NCBI GenBank assembly: GCA_948787875.1 | Contig: CAQFKO010000007.1 | Coordinates: 1 to 34,230, forward strand | Length of the DNA stretch: 34,230 bases | Direction: 5' to 3' | Source: an uncultured Eubacteriales bacterium | GTDB lineage: Bacteria; Bacillota; Clostridia; Christensenellales; UBA1242 | Shown: piece after piece, positions 7,855 to 16,467 of the stretch | Layout of the letters: the number at the start of each line of letters is the position of its first letter | Position numbering within the stretch: position 1 is the first letter of the stretch | The notes under the pieces: generated by a model | The model's input: only the letters and a program-made list of their open reading frames with translations | What the model was told of the DNA's origin: nothing | Database searches by the model: none | Made by a program: the position numbers and the translations under genes

Positions 7855-10269
7855 ATGAATAATTTTCAGCCACAAAAAATAGAAAAAAAATGGCAAAAAA
7901 TTTGGGAAGAAAACAAAACATATTCTGTCAAAAACTATGAAAACGGAAAAGAAAATGAATTTATTTTAATTGAATTTCCGTATCCTAGCGGAATAGGGTT
8001 GCATCTTGGTCATTGCAGAAGCTATACCGCAATTGATGCACTTGCGAGAAAAGAAAGACTTTGCGGAAAAAATGTTCTTTTTCCTTTTGGAACAGATGCC
8101 TTTGGTTTGGAAGCGGAAAGAACAGCGATTCGTGAAAAAATAAGCCCACAAGAGATTGTTTCAAGAAATATTAAAACTTTTCAATCGCAAGTAAAAGGGC
8201 TTGGACTTTCTTTTGATTGGGACAGAACAATAAACAGTTGCGACGAAGATTATTATAAATGGACACAGTGGCAATTTATTCAATTTTTTAAAAAAGGACT
8301 TGCCGAAAAACAAGAAACTCTTGTTAATTGGTGCCCAAACTGCGGAGTGCTTGCAAACGAAGAGGTTGAAGACGGACAGTGCTGTCAGTGCCATAGCGAA
8401 ACCGAACAAAAGTCAAAAAGTCAGTGGGTTTTGAAAATGACAAAATACGGTGAAAGACTTGCTGACGACCTTGTAAAAACCGATTACCTTCCTCACATAA
8501 AACAAAGTCAGCTTAATTGGATTGGAAAGAGCGAGGGTGAAGAAGTTGATTTTGAAATAAAACAAGGCGGAAAGTTCAGCATTTTTACCACTTGCATAGA
8601 AACAATATTCGGAATAACCTTTATGGTTCTTGCTCCTGAAAACAAAGTTATTGACGAGTTAAAAGACAAGATCAAAAATTTTGACGAAGTTGAAGCTTAC
8701 AGAAAAGCCACTGCAAAAAAATCCGAGTTTGACAGAACCGAAATGAACAAAGAAAAAACGGGTGTTAAATTAGAGGGAATTTCTGCAATTAATCCAGCAA
8801 ACGGAAAAGAAGTTGAAATTTATATAAGTGACTTTGTTCTGGGAAGTTATGGAACGGGCGCAGTTATGGCTGTTCCAAGTCATGACCAAAGAGATTTTGA
8901 GTTTGCAAAAAAGTTTGGAATTCCGATAATTGAAGTTATTTGTGGCGGAAATATTTCAGAAAAAGCGTATGAAAAACAAGAATATCTTGAAAATAATTCA
9001 ACACTTATAAATTCTTGCGAGTTTGACGGAATGACTGTTCGCGAAGCAAAAATAAAAATCGCTCAAAAGCTTGAAAATTTGGGCGTTGCACGCAAAAAAT
9101 TAAACTTTAAAATGAGGGATTGGATTTTTTCAAGACAAAGATATTGGGGCGAACCGATTCCAATGATTTATTGTGAAAAATGCGGTTGGCAACCTGTTAA
9201 AGAAAGTGACCTTCCAATAACCTTGCCAAAGGTAAACAGCTTTGAACCAACAAAAGATGGAGAAAGCCCACTTTCTGTTATCGAAGAATTTGTAAAGTGC
9301 ACTTGTCCAAAATGCGCAGGACCTGCAAAAAGAGAAACCGACACCATGCCGGGTTGGGCGGGCTCTTCATGGTATTACATGAGATATTGTGATCCAAAAA
9401 ATAATAACGAGTTTGCATCTATGGACGCATTAAAAGCTTGGCTTCCTGTTGCAATTTATAACGGCGGAAACGAGCACACAACAAGACATCTTCTTTATGC
9501 AAGGTTTTGGTATAAAGTTCTTTTTGATATGGGGCTTGTTCCTAATGAAGAACCTTTTAAAAAGAGAATTTCGCAAGGATTGATTCTTGGAACAGACGGC
9601 AAAAAAATGAGCAAAAGTGCAGGCAACGGAGTTGATCCAAGAATAATGATTGACAGATACGGTGCTGACTCGCTGAGAGTTTGGATGTCGTTTATCGGTG
9701 AATATTCCGAAACGGCGGCATGGAGCGAAGAAGGATTAAAGGCATGTAACAGATTGCTCACAAGAATTTGGAATTTGCAAGAAATAGTTAGTGGTGACGG
9801 CGAAACAAAAGAGTTGGCATTTGCCATTAACACTGCTATTAAAAAAGTTAAAAACGATATTGATGCATATAAGTTTAACACAGCGGTTTCTGCAATAATG
9901 ATTTTGGTAAATGAAATTTATAAAGTAAGCAAGTTATCTAACAGCGATTACAAAAAATTAATTTTGATTATCAGTCCTTTTGCTCCACATTTGGCGAGCG
10001 AACTTATGGAAATTATGGGCTACGGAAAATTAGAAGACCAAGCCTTTCCTTCTGTTGACGAGTCTGCTCTTGAACTTGACGAACTTGATCTTCCTGTTCA
10101 AATTATGGGCAAGGTAAGAGGAATAATTAAGGTTTCAAAAAATGCCGAACAAGAAGAAGTATTAAACATTGCAAAAGAAAATTCTGATATTTCAAAATAC
10201 CTTACGGGTGAAATTATTAAAGTGATTTTTGTAAAAGGCAAAATCTTGAATATTATTGTAAAAAATTAA
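7855..10269 (+). CDS. leuS: Leucyl-tRNA synthetase
   Basis: An 804-residue class Ia synthetase that charges tRNA-Leu. It has the HIGH signature as HLGH (50-53) after PYPSG, and KMSKS (584-588) in GKKMSKSAGN. A zinc-type cluster has Cys160 and Cys163 (WCPNCG) with Cys176, Cys177 and Cys179 (CCQC). The CP1 editing insert runs about 220-420 and includes GTGAVMAVPSHDQRD. The tryptophan-rich WAGSSWYYMRY is characteristic of LeuRS. The usual editing motif TTRPDT reads TTCIET (245-250) here; the threonines and the HDQRD aspartates are kept. Start choice: AGAGGTG lies nine bases upstream of the ATG. It has its own promoter and terminator. Confidence 0.97.
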   Translation: MNNFQPQKIEKKWQKIWEENKTYSVKNYENGKENEFILIEFPYPSGIGLHLGHCRSYTAIDALARKERLCGKNVLFPFGTDAFGLEAERTAIREKISPQEIVSRNIKTFQSQVKGLGLSFDWDRTINSCDEDYYKWTQWQFIQFFKKGLAEKQETLVNWCPNCGVLANEEVEDGQCCQCHSETEQKSKSQWVLKMTKYGERLADDLVKTDYLPHIKQSQLNWIGKSEGEEVDFEIKQGGKFSIFTTCIETIFGITFMVLAPENKVIDELKDKIKNFDEVEAYRKATAKKSEFDRTEMNKEKTGVKLEGISAINPANGKEVEIYISDFVLGSYGTGAVMAVPSHDQRDFEFAKKFGIPIIEVICGGNISEKAYEKQEYLENNSTLINSCEFDGMTVREAKIKIAQKLENLGVARKKLNFKMRDWIFSRQRYWGEPIPMIYCEKCGWQPVKESDLPITLPKVNSFEPTKDGESPLSVIEEFVKCTCPKCAGPAKRETDTMPGWAGSSWYYMRYCDPKNNNEFASMDALKAWLPVAIYNGGNEHTTRHLLYARFWYKVLFDMGLVPNEEPFKKRISQGLILGTDGKKMSKSAGNGVDPRIMIDRYGADSLRVWMSFIGEYSETAAWSEEGLKACNRLLTRIWNLQEIVSGDGETKELAFAINTAIKKVKNDIDAYKFNTAVSAIMILVNEIYKVSKLSNSDYKKLILIISPFAPHLASELMEIMGYGKLEDQAFPSVDESALELDELDLPVQIMGKVRGIIKVSKNAEQEEVLNIAKENSDISKYLTGEIIKVIFVKGKILNIIVKN

Positions 10270-10324
10270 ATATTATTAAAAAATAAAAGAAAAACGCAAA
10301 AAATCAAAAAAAATTAACAAAATA

Positions 10325-10357
10325 AGAGGCAAAATCAAAAATTTGCTTCTTTTTTTG
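10325..10357 (+). terminator. Intrinsic terminator after leuS
   Basis: AGAGGCAAA (10325-10333) pairs with TTTGCTTCT (10342-10350) as a nine-base stem with one G-U pair, followed by seven T. It lies 56 bases past the leuS stop. The following 190 bases up to malQ are extremely A-rich with no clear -35/-10 pair. Confidence 0.85.
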
Positions 10358-10548
10358 TGAAAAATTAAAAAAAATCATAAAAAATACCTTTAAAAAATAT
10401 AAATAAAATATAAAAAAATAGAGGTAAAATGTTTTACTAAAAATAATTAATATTGTAAAATATTAGTGAGCTTAAAAATTATAAAAAAATAAATAAAAAA
10501 AGCGTACAAAAAAAATTAACAAAAAATAAAATAAAAAAGGAAAAAAAT

Positions 10549-11994
10549 ATGGAAAGAGGTTGTGGAATTTTACTTCCGGTTTCTTCGCTACCAAACAAAT
10601 ACGGATTTGGTTGTTTTTCTGACGAGGCTTATGAATTTGTGGATTATTTGGAAGAGCTTGGAATGAAATATTGGCAAGTGCTTCCGCTTGGTGGTGTAGA
10701 TGCCGTAGGTTCACCATACAGCAGTGTTTCTGCTTTTGCGGGCGAGCCTCTTTATATTGACATAGAAAGCATTTTAGACGAAGAAGAAATTGACTTTTTT
10801 AAACTTAGCAGTAATTTGCCATTGGCAGAGTTCAGAAAAAGAAAAACAGAAGCTCTTAGATATGTTTTTGACAAACTTTATTATTCAACAAACATTGATA
10901 AGTTTATTGAAGAAAATGAAGAATGGGTTTATGATTACGCGGTTTACATGGTTTTAAAAGACGAACTTGGTGTTAATTATTCAAACTTTCCTCCTGAATA
11001 CAAAAATATTGACAGCGACCAAACCATTGAATTTATAAAATCACATTCGGAAGAAATTATTTATTACATATTTTTGCAATACTTATTTTTCAAGCAATGG
11101 AAAGAACTTAAAGCTTATGCCAACAGCAAGGGCATAAAAATTATAGGAGATGTTCCTATTTATTGTTCGATGGACAGCGTTGATATGTATGCCAACACAA
11201 AGTGCTTTTTGATGGACGAAGACACGGGAAAGCCAAGCTATGTTTCAGGCGTTCCGGGAGATTATTTTAACCCAGAAGGTCAAATTTGGAATAATCCGCT
11301 TTATGATTATGAATACATGAAGATGCGAAATTATCAATGGTGGGTGCAAAGAATAAAGCATCAATCAAAACTCTATGACTTTATAAGAATAGACCACTTC
11401 CGTGGCTTTGAATCATATTTTGCAGTTCCTTACGGAGACACAGACATAAGTAGAGGCAGATGGTTTAAAGGCCCGGGCATAGATTTGTTTGACGAATTTA
11501 AAAAGAACCGAATTCACAACCTTATCGCAGAGGACCTTGGCGAAATTACAGACGATGTAAGAGAGCTCAGAAAAAAATCAGGTCTTGCGGGAATGAAGGT
11601 TATGCAGTTTGCTTTTGACGGTGACAGCAAAAATATTCACCTTCCACATGAATATGAAAAAAATTCGGTAGCTTATCTTGGAACTCATGATAACGACACA
11701 TTCATGGGCTTTTTGAAAGATAGGGCAGCCAAAAACCGAATATGTGAATATTTGAACTTGCCGTTTAATGTTTCGGACGAAATTGTAACACACATGGCGA
11801 TTGAAAATATAATAAGCACAAATTCAAATGTTTCCATAATAACAATGCAAGATATTTTGTGTGAGGGAAGTGAAGCAAGAATAAACACCCCGGGCACAGG
11901 CGACGGCAATTGGAAATATCGCCTTAATCCAAATTATGCAAAAAACAAATATAACAAATATTTAAAATATTTGATTAAAGTGAAAAACAGATAA
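10549..11994 (+). CDS. malQ: 4-alpha-glucanotransferase (amylomaltase, GH77)
   Basis: A 481-residue cytoplasmic enzyme that transfers alpha-1,4-glucan segments between maltodextrins and releases glucose. The GH77 opening RGCGILLPVSSLPNKYG, the WQVLPLGG segment and SPYSSVSAFAG are typical. The catalytic residues are visible: Asp282 in IRIDHFRGF (nucleophile), Glu328 in IAEDLG (acid/base) and Asp381 in GTHDND (stabiliser). Length is normal for the short bacterial type. The start is supported by AAAAGGA upstream. It is the first gene of the glycogen cluster and is separated from glgB by 129 A/T-rich bases, so it may or may not be on the same transcript. In glycogen breakdown it recycles short dextrins left by the phosphorylase. 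Confidence 0.95.
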   Translation: MERGCGILLPVSSLPNKYGFGCFSDEAYEFVDYLEELGMKYWQVLPLGGVDAVGSPYSSVSAFAGEPLYIDIESILDEEEIDFFKLSSNLPLAEFRKRKTEALRYVFDKLYYSTNIDKFIEENEEWVYDYAVYMVLKDELGVNYSNFPPEYKNIDSDQTIEFIKSHSEEIIYYIFLQYLFFKQWKELKAYANSKGIKIIGDVPIYCSMDSVDMYANTKCFLMDEDTGKPSYVSGVPGDYFNPEGQIWNNPLYDYEYMKMRNYQWWVQRIKHQSKLYDFIRIDHFRGFESYFAVPYGDTDISRGRWFKGPGIDLFDEFKKNRIHNLIAEDLGEITDDVRELRKKSGLAGMKVMQFAFDGDSKNIHLPHEYEKNSVAYLGTHDNDTFMGFLKDRAAKNRICEYLNLPFNVSDEIVTHMAIENIISTNSNVSIITMQDILCEGSEARINTPGTGDGNWKYRLNPNYAKNKYNKYLKYLIKVKNR

Positions 11995-12123
11995 TAGAAA
12001 AAATATTATTTTAAATTATGTTTAATCAAAAAATAATAAAATAAATTATAAAATATTAAAATTTCGACATATTATAACAACATGACGCAATAAAATACAA
12101 TAGAAAAATAAAAAGGAAAGAGT

Positions 12124-14829
12124 ATGGAAAAATCAAAGGAAATTTATCTTTTCCACCAAGGAACCTATTATCACTGTTACAATCTTCTTGGTTGTCACAC
12201 AGAAAACGGTGGTGCATGGTTCAGAGTTTGGTCACCAAATGCAAAAGAAATTAGTGTTGTGGGTGACTTTAACGGTTGGAACGGAGAATCAAACAAGTTA
12301 TCAAGAGTTCCCGGCAGTGATGTGTGGGAGGTTTTTGTTGAGAGCGTAAAAGAGTATGATAACTATAAATATTTAGTAACAACTGCCGACGGCAGAAGGC
12401 TTTGGAAGGCAGACCCATTTGCCTTTCACAGTGAAACAAACGGCGGAACTTGTTCAAAGGTTTATACTCTTCCAGATTTTGAATGGACGGACAAAAGGTT
12501 TTTTGAAAAAAGAGCTTCTGAAAATCATTATGAACGCCCAATAAACATTTATGAAGTAAATCTTGCTTCTTTTAAAAGAACAAAAGACGGCGGATATTAT
12601 TCTTACAGAATGCTTGCTGACGAACTTGTAAGTTATGCAAAAGAAATGGGCTATACACATATTGAACTTATGCCTATAACCGAATATCCTTATGACGGAA
12701 GTTGGGGCTATCAGGTAACGGGCTATTATTCGGTTACAAGCAGATTCGGAACCCCCGAAGACTTTATGTTTTTTGTTAACCGTTGTCACGAAGAGGGAAT
12801 TGGCGTTATTATGGATTGGGTTCCTGCGCACTTCCCAAAAGATGAGCATGGTCTTGTTGAGTGGGACGGCAGTTATATGTTTGAAAATCAAGGCTGGGAC
12901 AGAATTGAATTTAAGGAATGGGGAACTCGTCGCTTTGATTATGGAAAAACAGAGGTACAATCATTTTTAATAAGTTCCGCAACCTTCTTTATCGACACAT
13001 ATCATATTGACGGAATAAGAGTAGATGCTGTTGCATCAATGCTTTATCTTGATTATGACAAAAAGCCGGGAGAATGGGTTCCAAATGTTAATGGCGACAA
13101 CAAAAATTTAGAGGCTATATCTTTCTTGCAAAAGCTAAACACTTCTGTTTTGATGGAATATCCTCATGTTATGATGATTGCGGAAGAATCTACATCTTGG
13201 CCAATGGTTACCAAACCACCATATATTGGCGGTTTGGGCTTTAATTATAAGTGGAATATCGGCTGGATGAACGATACATTTAAATATATTGAACTTGACC
13301 CATTTTTCAGAAAAGACAATCATAACAAACTTACATTTTCAATGTTTTATGCCTTTTCGGAAAACTTTGTACTTCCTGTTTCGCATGACGAAGTTGTTTA
13401 TGGCAAGCGTTCGCTATTAAACAAAATGTACGGAGACTATGACCAAAAGTTTGACCTTATGCGCACATTTTTAATGTATATGTATGCTCACCCGGGCAAA
13501 AAACTTACCTTTATGGGAAATGAGTTTGCGCAGTTTGACGAATGGAACAACTCTAAGGGTATTGATTTTATGTTGTTAGGCTTTGAAAAACATAAAAAAA
13601 TGCAAGAATTTTCAAAAGACCTAAACACTCTTTATCTTCACAACAGCGAACTTTTTGAAATCGATTATTCTTGGGAGGGTTTTAGGTGGCTCACTCCTGA
13701 CGACAATTGCAACAATGTTATTGCCTTTGAACGCAGAAATAAAGAGGGTGAAGTTATTGTTTGTGTTGCCAACTTCTCGCCTTGTGTTCACTTTAATTAC
13801 AGAGTGGGCGTTGATCCGGGCAACTATATAGAAATTTTAAACACCAACTCAGAAAAATATGGCGGAAATGGAATTGTTTTCGGAAGCGTTACAAGTGAGT
13901 ATGTAAAGATTAACGGATTTTCTTGCTCTATTGAACTTAACTTGCAACCAAACTCAGCGGTATTATTCAAAAAGCACGAGCTTTCTATAAGTATAACATC
14001 AAAGCTTGCCGGAGAGCTTGCCGAGGGTGCGTTTTATCCAAAAAATACCCACACACCCACATTAGAGGCTAAAAACTTAGTAACAAAAATTATTGAGTCA
14101 AAAAGTCCTGTAAAAAAACTTAGCACGCAAACAAGAACCGCAAGAATAGAGGACATAACCGAAAAAAAGATCGATAAAATTGTTGAAAGGTTAGAGGCAA
14201 ACAACAAAGATTTCAGTTATAGTGAAATTTTTGAAAACAGCACAATTGAACAAAGTGTTGAGCCAAAGGAAGTTAGCAAAGAAAGAGTGCAAAATGCTGC
14301 CGAAGAAACAAAAGGTTCACAAAAACAATATGAGCATCAACTTGCAGCGACAATAAAAGAGATTTTTCCGGAAGAAAAAAAAGAAAGAAAAACAAAGCTT
14401 GTTAACGCAGCTACAATCAAAGAAATAATTCCGAGCAATCAAAATTCTGATGTAACAAAGCAAAAAGAAGTGTCAACAAAAAGCAGTGTTGAGGCAAACA
14501 AAATTGAAGACTTAAACAAAGCAAAGTTATCAAGCAACTCTCAAAAACAAATTAGCACAGCTTCAAAAAGAGGCAGAGGCAGACCAAAAAAAGAGATAGA
14601 CCCAAACGCACCTGCCAAGATAATAAGGGGCAGAGGCAGACCAAAAAAATCAGTTGACCCAAATGCACCCGTAAAAATAAAGAGAGGCAGAGGCAGACCA
14701 AAAAAAGAGATAGATCCAAACGCACCTGCTAAGATAATAAGAGGCAGAGGTAGGCCAAAAAAAGCAGTTGACCCAAATGCACCCGCAAAAATAAAAAGGG
14801 GCAGAGGCAGACCAAAAAAATCAGCATAA
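12124..14829 (+). CDS. glgB: 1,4-alpha-glucan branching enzyme with long AT-hook-bearing C-terminal tail
   Basis: A 901-residue protein; typical bacterial branching enzymes have about 620-730 residues. Residues 1-110 are a CBM48-type domain (WSPNAKEISVVGDFNGWNG). The GH13 barrel has Asp301 (GIRVDAV, nucleophile), Glu354 (MIAEES, acid/base) and Asp422 (SHDEVVYGKRSL, stabiliser). The beta domain ends near residue 617. The enzyme part therefore looks complete: it forms alpha-1,6 branches in glycogen. What follows (about 619-901) is low-complexity, charged and probably disordered. It contains the motif AATIKEI(F/I)P twice (741-749, 762-770) and ends in five RGRGRPKK units at 816, 835, 854, 873 and 892. 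RGRP is the core of the AT-hook, which binds the minor groove of AT-rich DNA. The tail is in frame with no break, so it is a real fusion. RBS AAAGGAAAG; followed by glgA after 62 bases. Confidence 0.95.
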   Translation: MEKSKEIYLFHQGTYYHCYNLLGCHTENGGAWFRVWSPNAKEISVVGDFNGWNGESNKLSRVPGSDVWEVFVESVKEYDNYKYLVTTADGRRLWKADPFAFHSETNGGTCSKVYTLPDFEWTDKRFFEKRASENHYERPINIYEVNLASFKRTKDGGYYSYRMLADELVSYAKEMGYTHIELMPITEYPYDGSWGYQVTGYYSVTSRFGTPEDFMFFVNRCHEEGIGVIMDWVPAHFPKDEHGLVEWDGSYMFENQGWDRIEFKEWGTRRFDYGKTEVQSFLISSATFFIDTYHIDGIRVDAVASMLYLDYDKKPGEWVPNVNGDNKNLEAISFLQKLNTSVLMEYPHVMMIAEESTSWPMVTKPPYIGGLGFNYKWNIGWMNDTFKYIELDPFFRKDNHNKLTFSMFYAFSENFVLPVSHDEVVYGKRSLLNKMYGDYDQKFDLMRTFLMYMYAHPGKKLTFMGNEFAQFDEWNNSKGIDFMLLGFEKHKKMQEFSKDLNTLYLHNSELFEIDYSWEGFRWLTPDDNCNNVIAFERRNKEGEVIVCVANFSPCVHFNYRVGVDPGNYIEILNTNSEKYGGNGIVFGSVTSEYVKINGFSCSIELNLQPNSAVLFKKHELSISITSKLAGELAEGAFYPKNTHTPTLEAKNLVTKIIESKSPVKKLSTQTRTARIEDITEKKIDKIVERLEANNKDFSYSEIFENSTIEQSVEPKEVSKERVQNAAEETKGSQKQYEHQLAATIKEIFPEEKKERKTKLVNAATIKEIIPSNQNSDVTKQKEVSTKSSVEANKIEDLNKAKLSSNSQKQISTASKRGRGRPKKEIDPNAPAKIIRGRGRPKKSVDPNAPVKIKRGRGRPKKEIDPNAPAKIIRGRGRPKKAVDPNAPAKIKRGRGRPKKSA
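14569..14826 (+). repeat. 57-bp coding tandem repeat encoding five AT-hook-like motifs
   Basis: Four complete 57-base (19-codon) units plus a 30-base partial unit fill the 3' end of glgB. Each unit encodes RGRGRPKK plus a linker containing DPNAP. The linkers alternate: units 1 and 3 read EIDPNAPAKII, units 2 and 4 read S/A-VDPNAP-V/A-KIK. The array therefore looks like a duplicated 114-base dimer. The copies differ by scattered, mostly silent substitutions, so the array is maintained by selection rather than newly made. Confidence 0.95.
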
Positions 14830-14891
14830 ATCAAAGTTAAGGATAAATCAAAAAATAATTTAATCGGGCAAAATAATAAAATGGAGAATTT

Positions 14892-16424
14892 ATGGAAAAT
14901 ATTAATTCAAAAACAAAACAAACAACAAAGGCAACGGCAACAAAAACCGTAGCCGAAGAAAGCAAAACAAAGGCAGCAAAACAAGAGGCAAAAAAGTCGG
15001 TGTTGTTTGTTGCATCAGAGGCTCAACCGTTCTGCGCAACAGGTGGGCTTGCTGATGTGTGCGGAAGTCTTCCAAAAGAAATGAAAAAGCATGATTCAAA
15101 TTTAGATATCCGCACAATAATTCCGCTTTATAGCAATATTCCAAACTGTTTCAGAAAAGACTTTAAATATATTGATCATATCTATGTTACACTTTCGTGG
15201 AGAAAAGAATATTGTGGCGTGTTTGAGTATGAGTTTGAAGGAATAAAGTATTATTTTATTGATAATGAAAAATACTTTAAGCGTGACGGCGGAGAATATG
15301 GCTATATGGACGACGGAGAAAGGTTTGCATTTTTCTCTCATGCAGTTTTAGAAGTTTTGCCGATAATAAATTTCTTTCCTGATATAATTCATGTAAACGA
15401 TTGGCAAAGCGCACTCATTCCTACATATTTAAAAACAGATAAGTGGGACGAAAGATACAAAAACATCAAAACTATATTAACAATTCACAATATTATGTAT
15501 CAAGGCAGATTCGGCAGTCAAATATTGACCGATGTGCTTGGCATAGGCGGAGAGCACGCAGGCTTGTTGATGTATGACAATGATGTTAATATTTTAAAGA
15601 GTGCGATTGTTTCTGCCGACAAAGTCACAACTGTCAGCGAAAGTTATGCAGAAGAAATAAAAACCCAAGAGCACGGTTACGGACTTTCTGAAATAGTAAA
15701 AGAAAATGCCTATAAACTTAAAGGAATTATAAACGGGCTTGATTATGATTTTTATAATCCCGCAACAGACAAATCAATTTATAACAACTTTGATGCAAAC
15801 AGTCTTGATGTAAGAAAAAAGAACAAAGAGAGTTTGCAAAAAGAGTTCGGACTTGAAGTAAATGCCAATAAGCCTATCTTTGCATTTTGTTCAAGAATCA
15901 ATTATGCAAAAGGCTTTGAAATGGTAAAATGTTGCATTGAACGCCTTATTAATGAGTTAGACATTCAACTTGTGGGTGTTGGCTCTGGCGACAGTGAATA
16001 TGTTGAATTTTTCAGATATCTTAATGGAAAGTATCCAACAAAAGTGCATGTTTCACTTGGTTATAGCTTAGAGATAGGCAAAAAAATTTACAGCGGAGCA
16101 GATGTATATTTAATGCCTTCACTTACCGAGCCATGCGGCTTATCACAACTTGTTGCAAGCAGATATGGTGTTATTCCTATCGTAAGAGAAACCGGCGGAC
16201 TTAAAGATACTATAAAAGACTTTGGTTGCCCGGGTGGCGGAAATGGTTACACCTTTGCAAGCAAAGATACAAAAGACCTTGAATATTCAATAAGAAGAGC
16301 GGTTCTTGACTTTGCAGACAAAACCGAGTGGGCAAAAAAAGTTAAAAAAGTTATGACACTTGATTTTTCTTGGAAAAACACAGCTCAAAAATATATTGAT
16401 ATTTATAACGAATTAAAAAAATAA
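14892..16424 (+). CDS. glgA: Glycogen synthase (GT5) with basic N-terminal tail
   Basis: A 510-residue enzyme that adds glucose from ADP-glucose to the non-reducing ends of glycogen. The GT5 core starts near residue 37 (VLFVASEAQPF) and contains GGLADVCGSLPKEM, HVNDWQSALIP, TIHNIMYQG and the C-terminal EPCGLSQLVASRYG and VRETGGLKDT, with the E-x7-E type segment beginning near Glu413. Two oddities: residues 1-36 are a Lys/Thr/Ala-rich extension absent from standard GlgA (about 477 residues), and the usual lysine of the KTGGL motif, which contacts ADP-glucose in E. coli GlgA, is Ala49 (CATGGLADV). RBS ATGGAGAA precedes the ATG. It lies between glgB and glgP, with gaps of 62 and 43 bases, so it is probably co-transcribed. 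Confidence 0.93.
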   Translation: MENINSKTKQTTKATATKTVAEESKTKAAKQEAKKSVLFVASEAQPFCATGGLADVCGSLPKEMKKHDSNLDIRTIIPLYSNIPNCFRKDFKYIDHIYVTLSWRKEYCGVFEYEFEGIKYYFIDNEKYFKRDGGEYGYMDDGERFAFFSHAVLEVLPIINFFPDIIHVNDWQSALIPTYLKTDKWDERYKNIKTILTIHNIMYQGRFGSQILTDVLGIGGEHAGLLMYDNDVNILKSAIVSADKVTTVSESYAEEIKTQEHGYGLSEIVKENAYKLKGIINGLDYDFYNPATDKSIYNNFDANSLDVRKKNKESLQKEFGLEVNANKPIFAFCSRINYAKGFEMVKCCIERLINELDIQLVGVGSGDSEYVEFFRYLNGKYPTKVHVSLGYSLEIGKKIYSGADVYLMPSLTEPCGLSQLVASRYGVIPIVRETGGLKDTIKDFGCPGGGNGYTFASKDTKDLEYSIRRAVLDFADKTEWAKKVKKVMTLDFSWKNTAQKYIDIYNELKK

Positions 16425-16467
16425 AAAGAGTGGCATTGCCGTCACCATAAAACCAATAGGAGAACTT

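Noticed and set aside
10424..10437. GTAAAA-TG-TTTTAC palindrome upstream of malQ
   Set aside because: Six-base arms made mostly of A/T are common by chance in this composition, and no promoter fits it well.
12063..12069. TTCGACA, a possible Spo0A box, before glgB
   Set aside because: A seven-base match is expected a few times by chance in a window this size and there is no second box.
14541..14834. A repetitive minus-strand ORF (FFGLPLPL repeats) opposite the AT-hook array
   Set aside because: It is the antisense reading of the 57-bp coding repeat; the plus-strand frame continues GlgB and gives the recognised motif.
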